The notes below the pieces were generated by a model. That model saw only the letters and a program-made list of their open reading frames with translations. It ran no database searches and was not told the DNA's origin. The position numbers were made by a program, and so were the translations under genes. A stretch of DNA of 8,567 nucleotides from positions 1 through 8,567 of the forward strand of contig CADCWJ010000074.1 of assembly GCA_902806365.1 (NCBI GenBank), in the 5' to 3' direction. Source of the DNA: an uncultured Thermomicrobiales bacterium. GTDB taxonomy: Bacteria; Chloroflexota; Chloroflexia; Thermomicrobiales; UBA6265. Positions 1-6,761 of this stretch are shown here, in pieces (within the stretch, counting starts at the first letter, position 1; every line of letters starts with the position of its first letter).

Positions 1-2427
1 CGCTTTCGTCTCGTCGTAGTGATAGCCGCCCAGGGCTTCGAGCACCGTCCAGCCCGCCATCGCCCGGGCATAGTGATCGCCGCACTCGATGTCGTTGTAC
101 GGGTTGCGCTTCACGCCCGAGTAGCGATCGCGCGCTGCCTTCAGGACGGACAGCCCTTCGTCGACCAACCCCTCCCGGATGCAATGCGCGGCAACCTGGT
201 ACTCGATGCCGGTCCAGACCTCGTCGTGGTACCGTGTGGGCCGATCCGGCTGACCTCCTTCGGGCCAGGCGATGATCACCAGCCCGTGGTCATCGCCATC
301 GGCGAACGCGCGCTCCTCCGGGTCGTACCCGGAGAATCCCTTGCGGACGTTGTATTTCAGGATCGATCGGAGCGTCTGCCGAACATGGTCTTCCGGGAGG
401 ATGTGCCCGAGACCGAGCTGATGCGCCCACCACTGCCCCAGTAATTGATCGGCGAGGCAGCCGGTCAGGTACTGCTGCTCTAGGGGATCATCCGGGCCGA
501 GGATTTGGATGTAGTACTCCCCGTTCCAGAGAAGCCGGTCGTAGTTTTCGCGACCACGCTCGAACAGGGCATGCAACTCCCGGGCAAAGTCGGCTTCGCC
601 CTCCAGCTTCGCCATCTCCTCGGTCGCCCGCAGCGCCGCCAGCCACAGACCGCCGATGAACATGTTCGTGCCGTAGAACGCGATGTCGTAGGTATTGGGC
701 TGCTCGCCATCGAGCACGCCGTCATCGTTCGCGTCCCACGTCTCGCGGATGTAGTCCACCAGCCGGCGGATGTTGGGCCAGTAGCGAGCGCGCCATGCGG
801 CGCCCGCGCCTTGCTGGATCTCGCGATAGGTCTTCAGGACCGTGCCAAGCATGCCATCGAGCGCGGGGTTGTCTGGCCCCCCGATCTTCTGGTTCCACAA
901 TTGCTTGACGAAGAGTGGCAGCAAGGTACGGTGGGGGATGTAGCCCTCCGGGGCCTGCACGTAGTCGAAGTCCGTCTCGCGCATCGTCCGCTCGAGGTCC
1001 GGGAAAAGCCGCGACAGCGCCTGCTCGTAGTTCCAGACGTGGGTGCAATTCAGCGGGCACGATCCGCTGTATCCGCGCCACGGCAGGAAGGCGGTCGATG
1101 CCCCCTGCGTGCCCTCGAACCCGTAGAGCTTGCCGTCTTCCGTGCGAAAGATGGTCGGGCTGCGGATCAGCGCGCCCTGGGCGGCGAAGAATTCGCTCAT
1201 CCAGGACGGCAGGCTGCTGTCCAGAATCGTCTCCGACCACGTCCGGGAATCGCGTGCGAGTCGCTCCCCGTTTGCCACAACCCATTCGGCCGTGTCGAGC
1301 GCGCTGGTGAAGCGTCGGGTGTAGGCGTTGCCCAGCCACAGCCGGCTCCGGCCGAGCTCGTAGCGGTAATCGCGTGCCGGCTGATCGTAATTGACGTAGT
1401 GATTCGGGAACGACCACGTCAGGATGAACGTGATCTCCGCCGATTCCCCCGCGGCCAGCGAAAACGGCACCGATACGCCACCGTTCCAGGTCTCGCCCGC
1501 CGCGCTCGGAATCGGACTTCCATACCGGTTCGCCCCCTCCTCACGCACGCGGTAGCCCTCGTGCCAGACGGTCTCCTTCCCGGTAGCGTCCACGACTGGC
1601 ACAGGAGGGCTGGCATTGAGGTGCAACGACCTCATCGAAGCCAGGAACTCATCCGCCTCTCGCCATTGCGGGAGCACAAAGGCATCGACGCTGGTCGTGC
1701 CGAGCGCAAGCTGGCCAAGGTGCGGATGATGCGCCGGGAGGGACGGGTTTTCCAGCACCAGCGAGGTCAGGCCATCCGTACGGCGCACGCGGTTGAGGTT
1801 GCCACCGAACAGCGGGCAGAGATTCCCCTGGATCGGGGTCGCCGTATCCCAGCCGACCACGTTCTTCAGCGTCGCGCCGATCGCCCCGTGGATCGGTCCC
1901 GGGGTGGGATTGTAGACGGAGAACGCGAATATCACGGCCGGCAACTCGCTGGCCTCGCCGTCCAGCGGGACAAACGGCGAGTACGCCTCCAGTGAGACCT
2001 CGACTGGTACGCGCTCATCCTCGTAGGCGATCCGGGCGAATGGGTAGGCGCCGGTGAATGTCGTCCGCCGCACGCCGCCCAACCGGCGCAGGAGCCGGCG
2101 CTGTTGCTCGGGGATGACGTCATCATTCACCAGCGGCGTCTCGAGCGCTGGCAGGTCGAGCACCTCCTCCGATTGGAGGAGGCGGATGTCACCGGTGCCA
2201 GCGTCGGGCGATGTCGATGTCCGGATCGCGAAGAAGCTGTCCGGCACAAACGCGAGATGATTCGACTGGTTGGAGAGCTGCCACTGCCGGAGCCCGCCGT
2301 CCCCACCGAGCGCGACCTGCCCCGTGCCGATCCCGCCCAGCGGCATCGCGATCGCACGGAGCTGCTCGCCCGCGTAGGTGCGCCCCGCATGGGTTGCCCG
2401 TTCCCGGCGCGTCTCGGCCTGAACCAT
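1..2427 (-). CDS. GH116-family glycoside hydrolase (GBA2/beta-glucosidase-like), C-terminus cut by window edge
   Basis: 809 codons read without a stop from ATG at 2427-2425 to the left edge; perhaps the last 100 residues are missing, judging by the usual family length. The family (non-lysosomal glucosylceramidase GBA2 and bacterial relatives) hydrolyses beta-glucosides, glucosylceramide or beta-xylosides. Seen in the sequence: an N-terminal beta-rich region (about residues 1-360) opening with the family-like block MPLGGIGTGQ (28-37); then an alpha-helical catalytic region with LYGFEG (434-439), CPLNCTHVWNYEQ (457-469), QPNTYD (576-581), GGLWLAA (592-598), DEVWTGIEYQVAAH (735-748) and NPYNDIECGDHYAR (775-788). 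By remembered alignment to GBA2, Asp581 is the likely acid/base and Glu438 the likely nucleophile; the Glu438 assignment is less certain. No signal peptide is visible, so a cytoplasmic enzyme acting on imported sugar is inferred. The start is supported by family-like sequence beginning near residue 15 and by GGGAAGG about 11 nt upstream; an ATG at 2437 lies in another frame. Transcribed divergently from the ABC operon. Exact substrate unknown. Confidence 0.93.
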   Translation of the reverse strand, partial: MVQAETRRERATHAGRTYAGEQLRAIAMPLGGIGTGQVALGGDGGLRQWQLSNQSNHLAFVPDSFFAIRTSTSPDAGTGDIRLLQSEEVLDLPALETPLVNDDVIPEQQRRLLRRLGGVRRTTFTGAYPFARIAYEDERVPVEVSLEAYSPFVPLDGEASELPAVIFAFSVYNPTPGPIHGAIGATLKNVVGWDTATPIQGNLCPLFGGNLNRVRRTDGLTSLVLENPSLPAHHPHLGQLALGTTSVDAFVLPQWREADEFLASMRSLHLNASPPVPVVDATGKETVWHEGYRVREEGANRYGSPIPSAAGETWNGGVSVPFSLAAGESAEITFILTWSFPNHYVNYDQPARDYRYELGRSRLWLGNAYTRRFTSALDTAEWVVANGERLARDSRTWSETILDSSLPSWMSEFFAAQGALIRSPTIFRTEDGKLYGFEGTQGASTAFLPWRGYSGSCPLNCTHVWNYEQALSRLFPDLERTMRETDFDYVQAPEGYIPHRTLLPLFVKQLWNQKIGGPDNPALDGMLGTVLKTYREIQQGAGAAWRARYWPNIRRLVDYIRETWDANDDGVLDGEQPNTYDIAFYGTNMFIGGLWLAALRATEEMAKLEGEADFARELHALFERGRENYDRLLWNGEYYIQILGPDDPLEQQYLTGCLADQLLGQWWAHQLGLGHILPEDHVRQTLRSILKYNVRKGFSGYDPEERAFADGDDHGLVIIAWPEGGQPDRPTRYHDEVWTGIEYQVAAHCIREGLVDEGLSVLKAARDRYSGVKRNPYNDIECGDHYARAMAGWTVLEALGGYHYDETKA

Positions 2428-2435
2428 CTTCAGCC

Positions 2436-2445
2436 ATCCTTCCCT
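2436..2445 (-). promoter_or_regulatory. Shine-Dalgarno region of the GH116 gene
   Basis: On the minus strand the leader reads AGGGAAGGAT and then, 8 nt later, the ATG at 2427. The same 10-mer occurs at 2652-2661 in front of the binding-protein gene on the plus strand, so both divergent genes use an almost identical ribosome-binding sequence. An ATG at 2437 directly abuts the purine run and is in the wrong frame for the hydrolase. Confidence 0.55.
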
Positions 2446-2484
2446 ACGCAGACCTGACCGGCGCCCGGAGCGACGCCGAATTGG

Positions 2485-2517
2485 ATGATGCGGCTCGCGC
2501 GCTCACGGCCGCATCAT
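2485..2517. repeat. Perfect 10-bp inverted repeat in the divergent promoter region (operator or leader hairpin)
   Basis: ATGATGCGGC at 2485-2494 is exactly complementary to GCCGCATCAT at 2508-2517, with a 13-nt spacer and arm centres about 23 nt apart, close to two helical turns. The right arm overlaps the candidate -10 box of the hydrolase promoter (2513-2518). It could be a repressor operator for the leftward promoter or, if transcription starts further upstream, a 5' leader hairpin. No T-run follows on either strand, so it does not look like an intrinsic terminator. The repeat is seen directly; its role is inferred. Confidence 0.6.
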
Positions 2518-2541
2518 GCACGACCATCAGATGGAGTTCAA
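2513..2541 (-). promoter_or_regulatory. Candidate sigma70 promoter for the GH116 gene
   Basis: On the minus strand TTGAAC (2541-2536) is followed after exactly 17 nt by CATGAT (2518-2513), each matching four of six consensus bases. Transcription would start near 2506, giving a leader of about 80 nt before the ATG at 2427. The match is modest and unsupported by other data, but its placement relative to the hydrolase start and the overlapping inverted repeat is sensible. Confidence 0.35.
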
Positions 2542-2545
2542 GAGG

Positions 2546-2567
2546 TTTAGTTAATGTTTTAGTGAAC
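2546..2567. promoter_or_regulatory. AT-rich direct repeat TTTAGTtAA / TTTAGTgAA, candidate regulator site
   Basis: TTTAGTTAA (2546-2554) and TTTAGTGAA (2558-2566) are direct repeats with a 12-nt period, just over one helical turn, ending 5 nt before the -35 box of the rightward promoter. The stretch is clearly AT-richer than its surroundings. It can also be read as a very imperfect palindrome, GTTAA...TGAAC (2550-2567 region), as expected for a LacI-type operator, but the symmetry is poor. It may bind the LacI protein encoded at 6762 or another regulator; this is inference. Confidence 0.35.
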
Positions 2568-2571
2568 ACCA

Positions 2572-2600
2572 TTGACAGGTCCCCGGTCGGCTGCTACAAG
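2572..2600 (+). promoter_or_regulatory. Sigma70-type promoter of the ABC transporter operon
   Basis: A perfect -35 TTGACA (2572-2577), a 17-nt spacer and a -10 TACAAG (2595-2600, four of six consensus bases) sit upstream of the binding-protein gene. Transcription would start near 2607, leaving a leader of about 60 nt before the ATG at 2669. This is the strongest promoter-like sequence in the window and probably drives the genes up to lacI, since no terminator-like hairpin with a T-run is seen between them. Confidence 0.6.
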
Positions 2601-2668
2601 TCCATCAAACCGCACAACCTGCTCGTGGCAACCGGGCGTCGGCAGACGCCGAGGGAAGGATTACCGAC

Positions 2669-4006
2669 ATGGATGCTCGTCAGTCCGCGACGCGTACCGG
2701 GTCCAGCCGAACGTCACGCCGAACGATGCTGAAGCGATCGGGGCAGCTTGGCGCCGCGATCACCGGCATCGCGGCAAGTGGTGGAATCGGCTCGATTGTC
2801 GCGTCGGCCCAGGCCCCGGCGCTGCTCCAGGGCAGTGCCCCATCCGGCAAGGTCAGATTCCTCGTCTACGGCGAAGCGGCCGACGGCCAGCCGGTCTTCG
2901 ACGCCTTCCGGGCCTTGTACCCTGCCGTCGAGCTTGAGGTCGTCGGTATCGAGGCGGGATCGTGGGCCGCCTTCGCGGACGCCGTCACCACCCGGATCGC
3001 CGGCGGCGAGAAATTCGACGTCGTCCAGATCGCGACCGAAGGCCAGCGGTTGTTCGCCAGCCGTGGTCTGATCGAGCCGATCGACGACCTGCTCGAGCGC
3101 GACGCCGAGGAAGTCAACACCCTGCTTGCCGATTTCCACCCGAAACTGGTGGAATGGTGCAACACGCTCAGCTCTCCGGACGGCCAGACCTACTTTCTGC
3201 CGGGAGAGTTCAACACCATGGGGGTCTGGTACAACACCGAGATGATGGCCGCCGCGGGTGTTGCCGAACCGACCAACGAATGGACCTGGGACCAGTTTTA
3301 CGAGACCGCCAAGGCCCTCACCAAGCCGGGCGAGGTGTTCGGCATGCACGTGCCGTCGGCCTACTTCGTCAGCGTCATGCCCTGGCTGCTGACCAACGGC
3401 GCCAGTCCGCTCAACGCCGACTGGACCGAGGCAACCGTCAACACGCCGCAGGCGATCGAGGCGGCTACCTTCATGCGCCAACTGGTCGCCGAGAAGATCA
3501 GCCCCGAGCCAGGCGGCGAGTTCGATGCCTTCGCCGCAATGGCGCAGGGCCAGCTCGCGATGGTCGGTGGTGGCAAATGGCCGCAGCCGAACTTCGCCGA
3601 ACTCAAAATCCTCGACAAGGTCAACATCGTCGCCCATCCGCAAAAGGCAGGACCGGGCTCGCCGATCGGCTGGAACTCGTACCCAATCATGAAGGCGACC
3701 GAAAATCGTGAGGCGGCCTGGGCACTCTCCAAGTTCTATGCCTCGCCGAAGGCGGCGGAGTTCATCCAGTACCAGGTCCCGGCCCAGCGGTCGGTAGCCG
3801 AGAGCGAAGCGTATCTCTCCGCCGCGCCCGAGGGGATCGAAGTGCTCTACGCTGCGCTGGACTACGCCGTGCCGGTGCCAGGGCCGGACCAGGGCAGCAT
3901 TATCCAGCAGGACATCGAGGACACCTTCGCCCAGATCCTGATCGGGAACCTCGAGCCGGAAGCCGCCCTCAACGATCTCAACAGCAAGATCCAGTCGAAC
4001 CTCTAA
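2669..4006 (+). CDS. ABC transporter sugar-binding protein (CUT1 type) with Tat signal
   Basis: 445 residues, typical for extracellular solute-binding protein family 1 (MalE/UgpB-like), which captures a saccharide outside the membrane and delivers it to the permeases encoded next. The N-terminus carries a twin-arginine motif, SRRTMLK at residues 16-22, then a weakly hydrophobic stretch and an Ala-rich cleavage region (VASAQA, 44-49; cleavage after Ala47 is favoured because Pro follows Ala49). There is no lipobox Cys, so a Tat-exported protein rather than a classical lipoprotein is inferred. The mature part has family-like features: KVRFLVYGE (61-69) as the first strand, FDVVQIATEG, a YFLPGEFNTMGVWYNTEMM segment and EWTWDQFYETAKALTKPG. 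GGAAGGA sits 8 nt before the ATG. The next gene starts 18 nt after its stop. Sugar specificity cannot be read from sequence. Confidence 0.93.
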   Translation: MDARQSATRTGSSRTSRRTMLKRSGQLGAAITGIAASGGIGSIVASAQAPALLQGSAPSGKVRFLVYGEAADGQPVFDAFRALYPAVELEVVGIEAGSWAAFADAVTTRIAGGEKFDVVQIATEGQRLFASRGLIEPIDDLLERDAEEVNTLLADFHPKLVEWCNTLSSPDGQTYFLPGEFNTMGVWYNTEMMAAAGVAEPTNEWTWDQFYETAKALTKPGEVFGMHVPSAYFVSVMPWLLTNGASPLNADWTEATVNTPQAIEAATFMRQLVAEKISPEPGGEFDAFAAMAQGQLAMVGGGKWPQPNFAELKILDKVNIVAHPQKAGPGSPIGWNSYPIMKATENREAAWALSKFYASPKAAEFIQYQVPAQRSVAESEAYLSAAPEGIEVLYAALDYAVPVPGPDQGSIIQQDIEDTFAQILIGNLEPEAALNDLNSKIQSNL

Positions 4007-4024
4007 CCGACAAGGAACAGTTCC

Positions 4025-4975
4025 ATGAGTGCCGGAGTCGCTGGTTCCAGAAGTGCCGGAGCGGATCTGTCCCTCCAACACAGCTCGCTTCCCGCCGCGG
4101 TTCGGCGGCGGGAAGCGATCGTTGCGTACACGCTGCTGAGTCCCGCGATCATCCTCTTCCTGATCTTCATCGCCGGGCCGCTGGTCGGTGCCATCGCGCT
4201 CAGCTTCTTCGAATGGAACCTGCTCACCGATGCCGAGTTCGTGGGACTGGAAAACTACCGGAAGCTCGTCACCGACGACGCGGCGCTGGCGGCGGTCCGC
4301 AACACCTTCGTCTTCGCCTTCTGGTCGCTGGTGACCCACGTCGGCCTCGGGTTGCTGCTGGCGCTGGCGATCCAGCGGTCGATCCCTGGCGTGCTCAAAT
4401 ACCTCTTCCGCACCGCGATCTTCTTTCCGGTGATCATGTCGTGGGCAGCCGTTTCCCTTATCTGGCTCTACATTCTCGATCCCAATTTCGGCTTCATCAA
4501 TTACTACCTCGCCCAGCTCGGGCTGCCGACCAAAAGCTGGTTGCTGATGCCGGGCTCGGCGATGCCCGCGATCATCCTGGTCGACCTCTGGAAGACGATC
4601 GGGTTTACCTTCATCCTGATCCTCGCCGGGTTGCAGGGTGTTCCGCCACACTTGCACGAGGCGGCCAAGCTCGACGGTGCGGGATCGGTCCGCCGGTTCT
4701 GGGACATCACCCTGCCGATGCTCTCGCCGACCCTGTTCATGGTCGCAATCCTGACCTTCATCGGCGCGTTCCAGATCTTCGAGCCGATGTACATCATGAC
4801 CGAGGGCGGACCGCTCGACAAAACGGTCAGCATCGTGATGCAGATCTACGAGACCGGATTCCGCCGCTTCGAGATGGGCTACGCCTCGGCGATGGCGATC
4901 GGGGTCTTCCTGGTGATCCTGGCCGTAACCCTGATCCAGATGCGCCTGAGCCGGTATTGGGTGTTCTACGAGTAG
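4025..4975 (+). CDS. ABC sugar transporter permease, MalF/UgpA type
   Basis: 316-residue integral membrane protein of the CUT1 binding-protein-dependent transport family. Six likely membrane segments lie near residues 32-60, 93-116, 127-150, 178-201, 236-258 and 288-308. FVGLENYRKLV (72-82) is the sequence typical of MalF/UgpA-type permeases after the first membrane segment. The cytoplasmic EAA loop that contacts the ATPase is clear: EAAKLDGAGSVRRFWDITLP, residues 212-231. The start is supported by AAGGAA about 8 nt before the ATG. It forms the first half of the transmembrane channel with the permease at 5074. No ATPase gene is present, so a shared MsmK/UgpC-type ATPase encoded elsewhere is inferred. 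Confidence 0.95.
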   Translation: MSAGVAGSRSAGADLSLQHSSLPAAVRRREAIVAYTLLSPAIILFLIFIAGPLVGAIALSFFEWNLLTDAEFVGLENYRKLVTDDAALAAVRNTFVFAFWSLVTHVGLGLLLALAIQRSIPGVLKYLFRTAIFFPVIMSWAAVSLIWLYILDPNFGFINYYLAQLGLPTKSWLLMPGSAMPAIILVDLWKTIGFTFILILAGLQGVPPHLHEAAKLDGAGSVRRFWDITLPMLSPTLFMVAILTFIGAFQIFEPMYIMTEGGPLDKTVSIVMQIYETGFRRFEMGYASAMAIGVFLVILAVTLIQMRLSRYWVFYE

Positions 4976-4986
4976 GAGGCGATGCC

Positions 4987-5064
4987 GTGTCGCGCGAGCG
5001 CAAGGCAACCGGGACGGATCGCTTCAATCCACCGGCCCGGCTCCGGCACGTCCGGGGCGGTTGA
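4987..5064 (+). CDS. 25-codon mini-ORF between the permeases, in frame with the downstream permease but ended by TGA
   Basis: The stop codon of the first permease overlaps AGGAGG (4974-4979), an ideal Shine-Dalgarno sequence placed exactly 7 nt before GTG 4987. From there 25 codons read VSRERKATGTDRF..., rich in Arg, ending at TGA 5062-5064. This frame is the same as that of the second permease, whose ATG follows the TGA by only 9 nt, and the AAAGG in front of that ATG overlaps the mini-ORF stop. Either it is a coupling leader peptide, or it is a remnant of an originally longer permease N-terminus cut by a nonsense change. No relative is recognised. An ATG at 4982 (63 codons, another frame) lies too close to the AGGAGG and overlaps the permease. 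Confidence 0.45.
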   Translation: MSRERKATGTDRFNPPARLRHVRGG

Positions 5065-5073
5065 AAGGCTCCC

Positions 5074-5964
5074 ATGGCAACAACCATCGTCGACGAACCC
5101 CGCGGGATCGCCCAGCCGGTCGATGTTTCGGCCGGCCAGAAACGGCTGCGGCAAGGTGGCAACTGGGTGCTGAACGGCCTCCTGATCCTCATCTCCATCA
5201 TCATGCTGCTCCCGTTCTACTGGGTGATCGTCACCGCGTTCGTGCCCCAACTCTCGGCGTTCGGGAAGCCGCCCGACTGGACCCCGACCAACTGGACGCT
5301 CGAGAACGTGCGCCGGGTCTTCGACGCTGTCCCCTTCTGGCAGCAGTTTCTCAACAGCCTCAAGGTCTCGTTGCTGATCACCATCGGTTCGGTGATCACC
5401 AGCACCATGGCCGCCTATGCCTTCGCCCGCCTGCAGTTCCCGGGGCGCGATCCGCTTTTCGTCATCTTTCTCGCCGCGCTGATGGTGCCAGGGCAGGTCA
5501 CGGTGATCCCGACCTTTATCCTGGTCCGCAACCTGGGCCTGATGAATACCCACGAAGCGCTCTGGGTTCCCGGCCTCATCAACGTCTTCGGCATCTTCCT
5601 GCTCCGGCAGTTCTTCCTGCGCACCCCGCGGGATCTGGAGGAAGCGGCCCGGTTGGATGGTGCGGGGCACTTCCGGGTGATGTTCCAGATCGCGCTGCCC
5701 CTGGCGGCTCCCGCCATCGCCGCCCTGTCCGTGCTCACCTTCCAGGCGGCCTGGAACGACTTCTTCACCCCCAACCTCTTCCTGACCAGCGCGGACAAGT
5801 TCACGCTCCCGGTTGGCCTTGTCGCCCTCCGTGGGCAGTTTGGCGGCACACCAACCACGATCTTCGCCGGCATCATGCTGGTCGTGATCCCGGTCCTGAT
5901 CGTTTATCTCCTGGCCCAGCGTCGCCTTACCGAGAGCGTCGCCCTCACCGGGATGCGGGGATAG
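5074..5964 (+). CDS. ABC sugar transporter permease, MalG/UgpE/AraQ type
   Basis: 296-residue second permease of the CUT1 transporter. Likely membrane segments are near residues 33-57, 94-118, 128-152, 164-184, 208-230 and 263-283. Family-typical sequence includes NSLKVSLLITIGSVI from residue 94, AAYAFARLQFPGRD (113-126) and the EAA loop EEAARLDGAGHF (189-200) that docks on the ATPase. The C-terminus ends at LTGMRG, a position where many relatives end in a short Gly-rich tail. AAAGG lies 7 nt before the ATG and overlaps the stop of the preceding mini-ORF, so coupled translation is plausible. The 98-nt gap after the first permease is longer than other gaps between the transporter genes. An in-frame extension to GTG 4987 is interrupted by TGA. 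Confidence 0.93.
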   Translation: MATTIVDEPRGIAQPVDVSAGQKRLRQGGNWVLNGLLILISIIMLLPFYWVIVTAFVPQLSAFGKPPDWTPTNWTLENVRRVFDAVPFWQQFLNSLKVSLLITIGSVITSTMAAYAFARLQFPGRDPLFVIFLAALMVPGQVTVIPTFILVRNLGLMNTHEALWVPGLINVFGIFLLRQFFLRTPRDLEEAARLDGAGHFRVMFQIALPLAAPAIAALSVLTFQAAWNDFFTPNLFLTSADKFTLPVGLVALRGQFGGTPTTIFAGIMLVVIPVLIVYLLAQRRLTESVALTGMRG

Positions 5965-5968
5965 CCGG

Positions 5969-6676
5969 ATGACCGCCTCCGCCGGATCGAAACGGACCGC
6001 CGGCCCCCACGACCCCGGCCACATGCTGATCCACGTCGGGCGCACGCTCTGGGACAACGTGCCGGCATCGGGCGCCGCCAGCCTGCTCGTGCTGATCGCC
6101 GCCTCACCGGCACTGGTTGTGGGCATCGGGCTATCATGGGTGATCGGCTGGCCGCTCCTGATGCTGTGTACCGGAGCGGTCTGGGCCGGGATCGTCGCCG
6201 CCTGCGCACGCCTGCTCGATGGTGACGCCTGTACGCTTCCCGCCATGCTCGGCCTGGTCCGCCAGCACGCAAGGTCGGGAATTCGGATCAGCATCGTTCC
6301 GGCGATCGTCGGGCCCATCCTGCTCGGGTCGTTGCATTTGATAGACCAGAACCCGGATGCCGGATGGATCATGCTCCCGTTGTTCCTGGATCTCGGCGTG
6401 GCGATCGTCGTCGGCACGTCGCTGGTGACGATCTACACGCTGGCGATCGAGCGCCGTGCAAGCGGCACTGAGCTCTGGTTGGCGAGTGCGATCGTGACGA
6501 TCTCCCGGCCCGTTCCGGTCCTGGGCACGCTGACCCTGTTCGGCGTGGCGGCCTGGATGGCAGTCACGGTCGGGCCCATCGCCCTGATCGCGGTTGCGCC
6601 CTTGGCAATGCTCTGCGTGGCGGTCACACGGGAAGCATGGCCCGATCCACCCGCGGGCGGGGCCCTCCACGATTGA
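5969..6676 (+). CDS. DUF624/YesL-like integral membrane protein
   Basis: 235 residues starting 4 nt after the second permease, so probably co-translated. About six hydrophobic segments are visible near residues 36-58, 60-82, 106-123, 133-160, 183-200 and 203-220. The arrangement of two adjacent N-terminal helices, a short loop with RLLDGD (81-86) and then a basic amphipathic stretch before the third helix resembles the DUF624 (YesL) family, whose members commonly sit in sugar ABC-transporter operons; their function is unknown. The assignment rests on architecture, a few residues and context, not on a diagnostic motif. An alternative start at Met19 would trim a polar, probably disordered N-terminus. 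A transporter accessory role is inferred from position. Confidence 0.55.
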   Translation: MTASAGSKRTAGPHDPGHMLIHVGRTLWDNVPASGAASLLVLIAASPALVVGIGLSWVIGWPLLMLCTGAVWAGIVAACARLLDGDACTLPAMLGLVRQHARSGIRISIVPAIVGPILLGSLHLIDQNPDAGWIMLPLFLDLGVAIVVGTSLVTIYTLAIERRASGTELWLASAIVTISRPVPVLGTLTLFGVAAWMAVTVGPIALIAVAPLAMLCVAVTREAWPDPPAGGALHD

Positions 6677-6761
6677 TCCCCGGCATTGGCCCCTCCATGC
6701 GCTCTCCCTGATCGGGCGGCGCGAGAAGGACCAATTGGGACACGAGAAGACCAGGTTAACG

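Noticed and set aside
722..1417. Short minus-strand frames inside the hydrolase that might suggest a broken gene
   Set aside because: Each 60-nt block was translated in the frame set by the ATG at 2427; the GH116 frame has no stop or frameshift from 2427 to 1, so the other frames are shadows.
505..1995. A 496-codon plus-strand frame within the hydrolase region
   Set aside because: The minus strand here is a continuous GH116 protein with family motifs throughout; the plus frame is antisense with no recognisable features.
2714..5008. A 764-codon open frame on the minus strand, antisense to the binding protein and first permease
   Set aside because: Its composition is that of a high-GC shadow (long Arg/Asp/Gly/Gln-rich runs, no recognisable fold), it has no plausible ribosome-binding site, and the opposite strand encodes two clear transporter families.
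4982..5173. A 63-codon ORF starting at ATG 4982
   Set aside because: The AGGAGG is only 2 nt from this ATG, the frame overlaps the second permease, and the translation looks like an out-of-frame product; GTG 4987 fits the ribosome-binding site better.
4966..6417. A 483-codon minus-strand frame antisense to the second permease and the membrane protein
   Set aside because: Low-complexity charged translation without domains; explained by codon bias of the real genes on the plus strand.
6594..6761. An N-terminal extension of the LacI regulator starting inside the membrane-protein gene
   Set aside because: The extra residues overlap the upstream gene by more than 80 nt and lack family similarity; the helix-turn-helix already starts close to the normal position when ATG 6762 is used.
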